A stretch of DNA of 64,000 nt from Acinetobacter calcoaceticus (GTDB taxonomy: Bacteria > Pseudomonadota > Gammaproteobacteria > Pseudomonadales > Moraxellaceae), in NCBI RefSeq assembly GCF_900520355.1, contig NZ_LS999521.1:3472001-3536000 (forward strand). The letters run 5' to 3'. Of the stretch, positions 46,796 to 54,586 are shown piece after piece. The notes under the pieces were generated by a model. That model made no database searches, was not told where the DNA came from, and saw only the letters and a list, made by a program, of their open reading frames with translations. The position numbers and the translations under genes are program-made. Each line of letters starts with the position of its first letter. Within the stretch, counting starts at the first letter, position 1.

Positions 46796-48508
46796 ATGGA
46801 ACACATCGAACGTGAATCGATGGAGTTTGACGTTGTCATCGTAGGTGCAGGACCTGCAGGTCTGTCTGCTGCGATTAAGATCCGTCAATTAGCGATTGAA
46901 AAAAACTTACCCGATCTTTCTGTTTGTGTAGTTGAAAAAGGCTCTGAAGTAGGTGCGCATATCTTGTCTGGTGCTGTGCTTGAGCCACGTGCCATCAACG
47001 AACTTTTCCCGAACTGGAAAGAAGAAGGTGCGCCTCTTAACGTACCTGTAACTGAAGACAAAACTTTCTTCTTGTTATCAGACACCACATCTAAAGAAGT
47101 GCCTCACTGGATGGTTCCTAAAACCATGCATAACGATGGCAACTATGTTATCTCTTTAGGTAACGTGGTTCGCTGGTTAGGCCAAAAAGCTGAAGAATTA
47201 GAAGTATCTATCTTCCCAGGGTTTGCTGCATCTGAAGTGCTTTACCATGAAGATGGTACTGTAAAAGGTATTCAAACTGGTGACATGGGTATTGGTAAAG
47301 ATGGCGAGCCAACGCATAACTTTACACCAGGCTATGAACTTCACGCTAAATACACCCTCTTTGCTGAAGGTTGCCGTGGTCACTTAGGTAAAAGCCTGAT
47401 TGCTAAATACAACCTCGATAAAAATGTTGATCCTCAGCACTACGGTATCGGGATTAAAGAGCTTTGGGAAATCGACCCTGCGAAACATAAACCGGGCTTA
47501 GTTATGCACGGTGCAGGCTGGCCATTGGCTGAAACTGCTTCTTCTGGTGGCTGGTGGTTATACCACGCTGAAAACAACCAAGTAACTTTGGGTATGATCG
47601 TGGACTTGTCATATGAAAATCCACACATGTATCCATTTATGGAAATGCAGCGCTGGAAAACTCATCCACTGATTAAACAGTTTTTAGAAGGCGGTAAACG
47701 TATTTCTTACGGCGCTCGTGCTGTAGTGAAAGGTGGTTTCAACTCATTACCTAAATTGACTTTCCCAGGCGGTTGCTTGATTGGTGATGATGCAGGTTTC
47801 TTAAACTTTGCAAAAATCAAAGGCTCTCACACTGCCATGAAATCAGGCATGTTATGTGGTGAAGCTGTTTTTGAAGCCATTGCTGCCGGTGTAGAAAAAG
47901 GCGGTGACCTTGCCATTGCACGTGTTACCGAAGGTGAAGATTTATTCACTAAAGAATTGACTTCATACACTGACAAATTCAACAACAGCTGGTTAAAAGA
48001 AGAGCTTTATAACTCTCGTAACTTTGGTCCAGCAATGCACAAGTTTGGTCAGTGGATTGGTGGTGCATTTAACTTTATCGACCAGAATGTCTTTAAAGTT
48101 CCATTTACTTTGCATGACTTGAAGCAAGACTTCGCTGTATTGAAAACTGTTGATGCGACCAGCTTCAAACCAAACTATCCAAAACCAGATGGCAAGTTAA
48201 CTTTTGACCGCCTATCTTCTGTGTTTATTTCAAACACTGTTCATGAAGAAAACCAGCCAGCTCACTTGAAGCTGACTGATCCTTCAATTCCAGTGAATGT
48301 AAACTTACCGAAATGGGATGAGCCTGCACAACGCTACTGCCCAGCTGGTGTTTACGAAATTATGGAAGATAATGATGGTTCTAAACGCTTCCAGATTAAC
48401 GCAGCGAACTGTGTTCACTGTAAGACCTGTGACATTAAAGACCCATCTCAAAACATCACATGGGTAACGCCTGAAGGTGGTGGTGGTCCAAACTATCCAA
48501 ACATGTAA
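46796..48508 (+). CDS. electron-transfer flavoprotein-ubiquinone oxidoreductase
   Basis: ETF-QO passes electrons from ETF (fed by acyl-CoA dehydrogenases) to ubiquinone at the inner membrane. The 570-residue product has an FAD motif VIVGAGPAGLSAA near the N-terminus, GAHILSGAVLEP, the quinone/FAD-binding GCLIGDDAGFLNFAKIKGSHTAMKSG, and a C-terminal [4Fe-4S] domain with RYCPAGVYE (one Cys) and NCVHCKTCDIKDPSQNI (three Cys). Start at 46796 follows TTGAGGAGTCCTAC; a longer in-frame start at 46766 is disfavoured. The 3' end is duplicated just downstream. Confidence 0.95.
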   Translation: MEHIERESMEFDVVIVGAGPAGLSAAIKIRQLAIEKNLPDLSVCVVEKGSEVGAHILSGAVLEPRAINELFPNWKEEGAPLNVPVTEDKTFFLLSDTTSKEVPHWMVPKTMHNDGNYVISLGNVVRWLGQKAEELEVSIFPGFAASEVLYHEDGTVKGIQTGDMGIGKDGEPTHNFTPGYELHAKYTLFAEGCRGHLGKSLIAKYNLDKNVDPQHYGIGIKELWEIDPAKHKPGLVMHGAGWPLAETASSGGWWLYHAENNQVTLGMIVDLSYENPHMYPFMEMQRWKTHPLIKQFLEGGKRISYGARAVVKGGFNSLPKLTFPGGCLIGDDAGFLNFAKIKGSHTAMKSGMLCGEAVFEAIAAGVEKGGDLAIARVTEGEDLFTKELTSYTDKFNNSWLKEELYNSRNFGPAMHKFGQWIGGAFNFIDQNVFKVPFTLHDLKQDFAVLKTVDATSFKPNYPKPDGKLTFDRLSSVFISNTVHEENQPAHLKLTDPSIPVNVNLPKWDEPAQRYCPAGVYEIMEDNDGSKRFQINAANCVHCKTCDIKDPSQNITWVTPEGGGGPNYPNM

Positions 48509-48618
48509 TAGAACAGCCACCTTCTCTGCAAAAGCATAGCTTTTGCACTTGCGGCAGGACAAAGCGCTGCTTTGTTCTTCCTGCCTCAGGTGGTGGTGGT
48601 CCAAACTATCCAAACATG
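48476..48618. repeat. 30-bp duplication of the etfD 3' end flanking a hairpin insert
   Basis: The last 30 bases of etfD before its stop (48476-48505) recur exactly at 48589-48618; the match continues as TAATA/CAATA. The 83 bases between carry two hairpins, TGCAAAAGC/GCTTTTGCA (48527-48547) and a GGCAGG/CCTGCC stem that encloses ACAAAGC/GCTTTGT (48553-48585). The original terminator now follows the second copy. This looks like insertion or recombination of a small palindromic element with a long target duplication. A shared motif (GGACAAAGC then GCTTTG after three bases) occurs in the gspG leader. Confidence 0.75.
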
Positions 48619-48625
48619 CAATATA

Positions 48626-48652
48626 AAAAGCCCCGATTATTCGGGGCTTTTA
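48626..48652. terminator. terminator between etfD and tusA
   Basis: AAAAGCCCCGA - TTAT - TCGGGGCTTTT; G+C-rich stem with A and T tracts on both sides, usable by both convergent genes. Confidence 0.9.
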
Positions 48653-48674
48653 TTCATTTAAAGCTAGAACAACC

Positions 48675-48932
48675 TTATCCTTTCTGTACCAGATAACGGT
48701 ATTCTTTATGGTTCTGTTCATCCAGAACTTCTTCTTTGAGCAATAATTCATGCCCTAAATGCATACAAAACTTTGGGATATCCCACGAAGTCGAAGGATC
48801 AGTTGCTAACACTTCAACAACATCTCCTGATTTTGCTTTACGAATCGCCTGATGCAACATCATGACAGGTTCAGGACAACGTAAACCACGTGTATTAATT
48901 TGGACAGTAGGTGAAATGGATTGTTCCGACAT
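48675..48932 (-). CDS. tusA: sulfur-relay protein TusA
   Basis: TusA carries persulfide sulfur from IscS to TusBCD for tRNA 2-thiolation. The 85-residue protein has INTRGLRCPEPVMMLHQAI with the acceptor cysteine (Cys19) and the family's VEVLATDPSTSWDIPKFCMHLGH. Start at 48932 has GAG eight bases before it; a start five codons upstream is less likely. Confidence 0.9.
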   Translation of the reverse strand: MSEQSISPTVQINTRGLRCPEPVMMLHQAIRKAKSGDVVEVLATDPSTSWDIPKFCMHLGHELLLKEEVLDEQNHKEYRYLVQKG

Positions 48933-49117
48933 AACAAACTCGAACAAATAGAATTTTCACATTTTAGCATAAACAAATTACTGACCTATTAACTGTAACT
49001 AGCATTTACATAACAATATGCGTTTTGTCTTTTAGCTTGTTTTATAGATGCATAAGCATCCTTTCTTCGGTATGATTCAAAGTATTCATTTGATAGATTG
49101 AGTCTTTAGGAAAGATC

Positions 49118-49957
49118 ATGCAAGAGGAACCAAGTCCGTCGTGGGGAATGCGCGGCTTACGAAAATGGTTAGGCACAGCACCAGAAACCCGTGATGAATT
49201 ATTAAAATTAGTCCAAAATTCACGCCGCTTTTTAGAACCAGATACTGTTGCCATGCTTGAAGGTGTTCTTGACCTTCCTGCTACAAAAATTCGTGAAGTC
49301 ATGACACCACGAACAGCAATGATCAGTTTGCAAGAAGATGATCAGTTACTTGATATTCTTGATGTACTGGTCGAGTCTGCTCACTCACGCTTTCCAGTCT
49401 TCTCTTCTGATCAGCCTGATAATGTTGTCGGAATTTTGCTCGCAAAAGATTTATTACCGTTTCTAACTGAACCGAATACCAAAGTTGATATTCGAATTCT
49501 TATGCGTCAGCCCTTATTTGTCCCTGAAAGTGCCCGTTCCGATCAGGTACTACGCATGTTAAAACATACTCAAACTCACATTGCTATTGTGATTGATGAA
49601 TATGGTTCAACAGCAGGTCTTGTTACGCTTGAAGATATTCTTGAAGAGATCGTTGGCGAAATCGAAGATGAACATGACACGGCTGATGAAGATGCTCAGT
49701 ACATTGTTCCTGACAATGACCATACGGTAGCAAATGCATGGATGGTTCAAGCACTTACACCAATCGAACATTTCAATACTGTTTTAGATGCTGATTTTTC
49801 TGACGATGAAGTAGAAACTGTCGGCGGTTTATTGCTTCAAGAAATTGGATTGGTCAGTGATTTACAAGGTCAAACGGTTGAACTTGGGAATTGGTTATTT
49901 ACAATTGTTGAAGCAGATGCCCGCACTATTCATCTGATTCGAGCTGTACGTCAATGA
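49118..49957 (+). CDS. corC: CorC/HlyC-type transporter-associated CBS protein
   Basis: The 279-residue protein has a CBS pair (about 65-185: VMTPRTAMISLQEDDQLLDILDVLVESAHSRFPV and ILMRQPLFVPESARSDQVLRMLKHTQTHIAIVIDEYGSTAGLVTLEDILEEIVGEIEDEHD) and a C-terminal CorC_HlyC domain (DDEVETVGGLLLQEIG). The family affects Mg2+/Co2+ efflux. Its stop overlaps the lnt start by four bases (ATGA), so the two are translationally coupled, as in many gammaproteobacteria. Confidence 0.92.
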   Translation: MQEEPSPSWGMRGLRKWLGTAPETRDELLKLVQNSRRFLEPDTVAMLEGVLDLPATKIREVMTPRTAMISLQEDDQLLDILDVLVESAHSRFPVFSSDQPDNVVGILLAKDLLPFLTEPNTKVDIRILMRQPLFVPESARSDQVLRMLKHTQTHIAIVIDEYGSTAGLVTLEDILEEIVGEIEDEHDTADEDAQYIVPDNDHTVANAWMVQALTPIEHFNTVLDADFSDDEVETVGGLLLQEIGLVSDLQGQTVELGNWLFTIVEADARTIHLIRAVRQ

Positions 49958-51513
49958 GAGCATACTTTGAAAAGCTGTTAGATTCTTCGCAACAACCAAA
50001 ACAGCTTCCTTTTATTTTTCCTTTGCTCATTGCTTTATTTTCAGGTGCCGTGTTCAGTTTTGCGCTGGCACCTTATTATTGGTGGTGGTTGGCAATTTTG
50101 TCACCAGCCCTACTCTATGCAACCTTATATAAGCGCTCTGCCAGACAAGCCTTTGCTATTGGTTGGAGTTATGGATTTGGTTTATGGTTTGTGGGGGCTT
50201 TCTGGCTCTACACTTCAATCCATGTTTATGGTGATACCAACGCTTTTTTAAGTGTGGGGATGATTGTTATTATGGCCCTTGTGATGGGCTTATTTACCGC
50301 ATTCCAAACTTGGGTTTACCGACGTTTTTTCCCAGAAACACCACTGACTTTCGCACCACTCTGGATTGTTTTTGAATGGGCTAAAACTTGGGTATTTACA
50401 GGTTTTCCATGGCTATTTGTGGGTTACGCTTTTACTGAGCGTTTACTTGATGGCTATGCACCTTTATTCGGTATCTATGCAATTTCCTTTGTAGTGATTA
50501 TCTTAGCCTGTGCTTTAGTTGAGGTTCTACGTAAACGTCTTTTCTGGATCATCCCTTCTGCCCTGTTAGTTTTGGGTGCATGGGGAGCTTCATATATACA
50601 GTTTGTACAACCTAAAGCTGCTAAACCGCTTAGTGTTTCACTCATTCAAGGTAACATTCCACAAGATTTAAAATGGCTAACTGAATATCAAATCAGAACA
50701 TTAGAAATTTATGCTGGATTGAGTCAATCTGAATGGGGCCGCGACTTAATTGTATGGCCTGAATCTTCAATTCCACTCTTCCAAACTGACATTGAACCGT
50801 TTTTAGATGCAATGGATGCACAAGCTAAAAAGAACCACACTGCATGGGTAACTGGAATTCCTTACTGGGATGTGACCAAATCACATGAAGTCGGTACTCC
50901 ACTGTATTACAACAGTATTATGGCTTCTGGCAGCGATGCAAGTGGTCTATATAAAAAGCAGCGTCTTGTGCCTTTTGGTGAATATATTCCACTCTCAGGC
51001 TTACTCTCTTGGGTGCTACCAGCCATGCAAAATGATATTAGCATGAGTGGTTTTTCACGCGGCGAGATTAATCAGAAACCGCTCATGATTAAAGGGCATG
51101 CACTTGCTGCTGCGATTTGTTATGAAGTGGCTTATCCAAACCTGACTCGACGTAATGCAGAAAACAGCGACTTTTTAGTGACTGTATCTAATGACGCTTG
51201 GTTTACGGGTACTGCTGGGCCGTGGCAACACTTACAAATGGTGCAGATGCGCGCTAAAGAAAATGGCCGCTGGTTTATTCGCGCAACTAACACAGGTATA
51301 ACAGCGTTTATTGATCAAAATGGTCATATCACTGAACAAGCACCGCTTGATAAAGAGTTTGTATTGAGAGGTGATTTACCTGCTATGCAAGGTCAAACCC
51401 TTTATAACCGTTTAGGTGATTATCCAGTTCTAGGATTTGCAGTATTACTGCTGGTTTTAGGTTGGGTCTACCGCCCGCGTAAAGTTGACGTTTCATTTAA
51501 GTCACGTCGCTAA
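49954..51513 (+). CDS. lnt: apolipoprotein N-acyltransferase
   Basis: Lnt adds the third acyl chain to the N-terminal cysteine of lipoproteins at the inner membrane. The 519-residue protein has about six N-terminal membrane helices, a nitrilase domain with the Glu-Lys-Cys triad (WPESSIP; RLVPFGEYIPL after the KKQ lysine; AICYEVAYPN) and a final helix (FAVLLLVLGWVY). Coupled to corC by a 4-bp overlap. Confidence 0.95.
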   Translation: MRAYFEKLLDSSQQPKQLPFIFPLLIALFSGAVFSFALAPYYWWWLAILSPALLYATLYKRSARQAFAIGWSYGFGLWFVGAFWLYTSIHVYGDTNAFLSVGMIVIMALVMGLFTAFQTWVYRRFFPETPLTFAPLWIVFEWAKTWVFTGFPWLFVGYAFTERLLDGYAPLFGIYAISFVVIILACALVEVLRKRLFWIIPSALLVLGAWGASYIQFVQPKAAKPLSVSLIQGNIPQDLKWLTEYQIRTLEIYAGLSQSEWGRDLIVWPESSIPLFQTDIEPFLDAMDAQAKKNHTAWVTGIPYWDVTKSHEVGTPLYYNSIMASGSDASGLYKKQRLVPFGEYIPLSGLLSWVLPAMQNDISMSGFSRGEINQKPLMIKGHALAAAICYEVAYPNLTRRNAENSDFLVTVSNDAWFTGTAGPWQHLQMVQMRAKENGRWFIRATNTGITAFIDQNGHITEQAPLDKEFVLRGDLPAMQGQTLYNRLGDYPVLGFAVLLLVLGWVYRPRKVDVSFKSRR

Positions 51514-51514
51514 A

Positions 51515-51853
51515 CTACAATAACTTTGTACCCAGAGGCACGTCGAACTCTGGGATACAAAGGGCTACATCACCATCTGCATTATGAAACCCTGTCACTA
51601 AGCATTCTGACTGAATAGGTCCAATTTGTTTTTTAGGGAAATTCACCACAGCAACGACTAACTTACCAATCAAATCTTGTGGCTGATAAAGCTTAGTAAT
51701 CTGTGCACTCGATTTACGTATCCCTAACTCTTCACCAAAATCGACATGCAAAATATAGGCAGGTTTACGTGCCTTTTCAAAAACTTCAGCTTCAATAATT
51801 TTACCCACTCGAAGCTCTACCTTTGTAAAATCACTCCACTCAATTTGTTCCAT
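51515..51853 (-). CDS. csaA: tRNA-binding / CsaA-like chaperone
   Basis: The 112-residue protein is a lone EMAP/tRNA_bind OB-fold: FTKVELRVGKIIEAEVFEKARKPAYILHVDFGEELGIRKSSAQIT and IGKLVVAVVNFPKKQIGPIQSECLVTGFHN. This matches CsaA, which shows export-chaperone and tRNA-binding activity in other bacteria. It ends two bases from the convergent lnt stop. Confidence 0.88.
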   Translation of the reverse strand: MEQIEWSDFTKVELRVGKIIEAEVFEKARKPAYILHVDFGEELGIRKSSAQITKLYQPQDLIGKLVVAVVNFPKKQIGPIQSECLVTGFHNADGDVALCIPEFDVPLGTKLL

Positions 51854-51998
51854 TTACTTTTTCTCGTATCCTTAAATATTTGATTTTAAGCATAAAATAT
51901 GTACAAATAATACTCGTACAACAGTCTGCTTAAATTAAAATAATAAAACGTAGATGTTTAGTCTACGATTTATCTAAAAATTTGGTTTTAAAATATCA

Positions 51999-52343
51999 TT
52001 AAAAAGCGATCGATAATTGCAAAGATAAATAGGCGACCAAACTTGATAAAAAGACCATCGGTACATAGCGATAGACTTTAAAAAGCAATTGCTCATATTT
52101 AGAAGATATTTGTTTAGCTTGCCAGACGCTCGCTTTTAGAGCAGTAAAAAAACTGACCATCAACCATGCACTCACAATACTGAGGGCGAAGAAACCAATC
52201 ATGATTTGACTACTCCCTTCTGTATTGAGCCATAAATTTAATGAGACATGCGCAATTGGTAGTAAGCTCAGGATCAACAGGACAGATTTAAGCATTGCCC
52301 AATGAAACTGAGTCAGTTCATCTACTATGAGAAATGCTTTCAT
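51999..52343 (-). CDS. hypothetical inner-membrane protein
   Basis: The 114-residue protein has three hydrophobic helices (about 15-38, 45-68 and 92-112) and a charged loop (KASVWQAKQISSKYEQ). I do not recognise a family; the Trp/Lys loop vaguely recalls CopD-type proteins but this is not supported. Alone between csaA and gspG on the minus strand. Confidence 0.55.
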   Translation of the reverse strand: MKAFLIVDELTQFHWAMLKSVLLILSLLPIAHVSLNLWLNTEGSSQIMIGFFALSIVSAWLMVSFFTALKASVWQAKQISSKYEQLLFKVYRYVPMVFLSSLVAYLSLQLSIAF

Positions 52344-52546
52344 TTAATCTCTCCATTTTAATGTAATAAAGTACTTTTTATTTATTATGCAAATCTTTTA
52401 TTTAAATATATAGCTTATTTTTCTCTACATTTTAACTTTCTTGTAACTATTAAATATGGGAATAATTCTTATTATAAGTCTCAAATATAATTATTAACTT
52501 TATTTTATATTTTTCATAAACTTACTATATTTTTTGTGATTAAGAA

Positions 52547-52598
52547 AGATTATCAATTCGTATTTATCGGTTTATATTTTTAAACGAATTGATAATCT
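52547..52598 (-). terminator. 15-bp perfect inverted repeat behind gspG
   Basis: AGATTATCAATTCGT (52547-52561) and ACGAATTGATAATCT (52584-52598) pair perfectly around a 22-base AT-rich loop, 14 bases past the gspG stop. On the minus strand it is followed by TTTCTTAATC, so it may terminate gspF-gspG, but the long loop is unusual; it may instead be a protein-binding palindrome. Confidence 0.45.
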
Positions 52599-52612
52599 CC
52601 ATTACATTTTAA

Positions 52613-53209
52613 TTAAGGTTGGTAATAAATATCTGCATCATTACCTTCGCCGCCCTCTTTGCCATCTGCACCAAACGAGTACAAATCAAAAGCTCGGCCA
52701 TCTGCACCTGGAATGACATATTGAACATCATTTTTCCAACTATCTTTAGGGTAGCCACCTTTCACGTATCCACCCGGCATCCAGTTTTTTGCTGTAGCAG
52801 GCTGATTAACCAAAGCGTCTAACCCGCCTTCTTGCATAGATGGGAAATGACCGTTATCGAGCTTGTACTGATCTAAAGCACCAGCTACACCTTTTAATGT
52901 AATTTGGGTGGTATCAATTTTTGCTTTTTCACTACGACCCATGACGTTTGGTACGATTAGCGCTGCTAAAACACCTAAAATCACAATCACAACCATCACT
53001 TCAATGAGGGTAAAGCCTGAGTGAGGATTAGCAAAGCGAAGCTTTGTCCGAACGCAAGATGGAGAGCTATGCTCGGAATGGCACGATTGTGCAATTTGTA
53101 AAGCTACGCTTGAGGTATGTTTATCAGAACACGGCTCAAACTGGTTTGAAACCGCAGATTGGCTAAGTTGTTCCATCGCTGTTTCGCTTTGAATATTTTT
53201 TACTTTCAT
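52613..53209 (-). CDS. gspG: type II secretion major pseudopilin GspG with unusually long leader
   Basis: The core from GFTLIEVMVVIVILGVLAALIVPNVMGRSEKAK onward, with the C-terminal GADGKEGGEGNDADIYYQP calcium-site region, is plainly GspG, the main T2SS pseudopilin cut by prepilin peptidase between Gly and Phe. The Phe codon begins at 53014. Before the Gly there is a leader of about 64 residues instead of the usual 5-10. The leader is Ser/Cys-rich and its DNA contains CAAAGC/GCTTTG, GAGC/GCTC and GCAC/GTGC hairpins. No better in-frame start lies between. The start used (ATG at 53209) has AGAG upstream. It is 23 bp behind gspF. Confidence 0.85.
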   Translation of the reverse strand: MKVKNIQSETAMEQLSQSAVSNQFEPCSDKHTSSVALQIAQSCHSEHSSPSCVRTKLRFANPHSGFTLIEVMVVIVILGVLAALIVPNVMGRSEKAKIDTTQITLKGVAGALDQYKLDNGHFPSMQEGGLDALVNQPATAKNWMPGGYVKGGYPKDSWKNDVQYVIPGADGRAFDLYSFGADGKEGGEGNDADIYYQP

Positions 53210-53232
53210 CATTATCTCTAATATCAAAGTTA

Positions 53233-54438
53233 TTAAATCATATTGTTCATATTTACGATTGGCAGCATAACCGCGATTACAATAACCAGTACAATGCTTG
53301 CCATTAAAACCAGCATAAGCGGTTCAAGTAATGCCAATAAGGTTGAAATAAAGGTCGTAACCTCACGATCTTGCATGGTCGATGCTCGTTCCAACATGCG
53401 GTCAAGCTCACCTGATGCCTCACCACTTCGAATCATTTGTACCATCATCGGTGGGAAATAACCACTGCGCTCCAGCTGCGTACCCAAGTTACCACCTTCT
53501 GTAACACGCTCGGCAGCTTGGGCAATTGAATCGCGTATGACCCAATTATTGGTGACAGCTGCGCCAATTTTTAAGGCATCGACCAGCGGCACACCTGAAC
53601 GAGTCAAAATAGACAGGGTACTGGCAAAACGTGCAGAATTAATACCACGTGACAGTTTACCGAATAATGGCAATTTGAGTGTTAATCGATCAAAAGCATA
53701 ATGCCCAGCTGTTGTTTTTAGAAACCGTACAAATGCGACAATTCCCACAACTGCAAAAATGATAATAAACACCCATGCATGGCGAATAAAATCGCTGGCT
53801 TTCATTAAAGCGACCGTAATCCACGGTAGTGCATCTTTATTTTGATCAAAAGTTTTGACAATTTCTGGCACAACAAAAGTCATTAAGCCCATCACAATAG
53901 CAAATGACATCAGCATTAAAATGATCGGGTAAATCATAGCTCCCTGAACTTTCTTCTGCATAGCAAAACGGTTTTCGGTGTAGTCCGAAAGCTGATCTAA
54001 AATCAGATCTAAATGCCCCGAACGCTCACCTGCAGCAACTGTTGCAATATAGAGGTCCGGAAAACGTCCAGATTGCTGCATACCTTGAGCTAATGAGTGT
54101 CCTTCCATGACTCTTGAACGAACAGATGATAAGAGATTTTGCACATGCGCTTTTTCACTTTGTCGGCTCACCGCACGCAGAGCCTCTTCTAGAGGAATTC
54201 CGGCTGCAACCAAAACAGAAAGTTGTCTGGTCATGAGTGCCAAGTCATAGGCACTAAACTTTTTTTGAAATAATCCCTGACTCTGATGTTTATCTTTTTG
54301 TTCAACAGGGTCAACGCTAATTGGGGTCCATGCTTTATCGCGTAATTGTTGGCGAATCTGGCGTGCTGAGTCTCCCTCAAGCACTCCTTTTTGCTGCTTC
54401 CCTGAAGCATCAATGGCAGTAAATTGATATGCAGGCAT
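53233..54438 (-). CDS. gspF: type II secretion inner-membrane protein GspF
   Basis: The 401-residue protein has the duplicated T2SF domain: MPAYQFTAIDASGKQQKGVLEGDSA, then the first repeat (LALMTRQLSVLVAAGIPLEEALRAVS) and second repeat (ARFASTLSILTRSGVPLVDALKIGA), with three membrane helices (about 170-190, 220-240 and 370-395). It is the polytopic platform of the T2SS. In the same direction as gspG; other gsp genes are elsewhere, as usual in Acinetobacter. Confidence 0.95.
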   Translation of the reverse strand: MPAYQFTAIDASGKQQKGVLEGDSARQIRQQLRDKAWTPISVDPVEQKDKHQSQGLFQKKFSAYDLALMTRQLSVLVAAGIPLEEALRAVSRQSEKAHVQNLLSSVRSRVMEGHSLAQGMQQSGRFPDLYIATVAAGERSGHLDLILDQLSDYTENRFAMQKKVQGAMIYPIILMLMSFAIVMGLMTFVVPEIVKTFDQNKDALPWITVALMKASDFIRHAWVFIIIFAVVGIVAFVRFLKTTAGHYAFDRLTLKLPLFGKLSRGINSARFASTLSILTRSGVPLVDALKIGAAVTNNWVIRDSIAQAAERVTEGGNLGTQLERSGYFPPMMVQMIRSGEASGELDRMLERASTMQDREVTTFISTLLALLEPLMLVLMASIVLVIVIAVMLPIVNMNNMI

Positions 54439-54586
54439 GGTAATGTTCTAATTTTCCAAAAATAATAGTCGCTGCTGTTGCATCTATGCTACGCAATCAT
54501 TCATATTCGTTCTATAGCCTGTGTAGAATACCCAAGTCCTCTTCACGACGCTATGCCGTTTTTTAAAATTGACGAAATGAGCCTCT

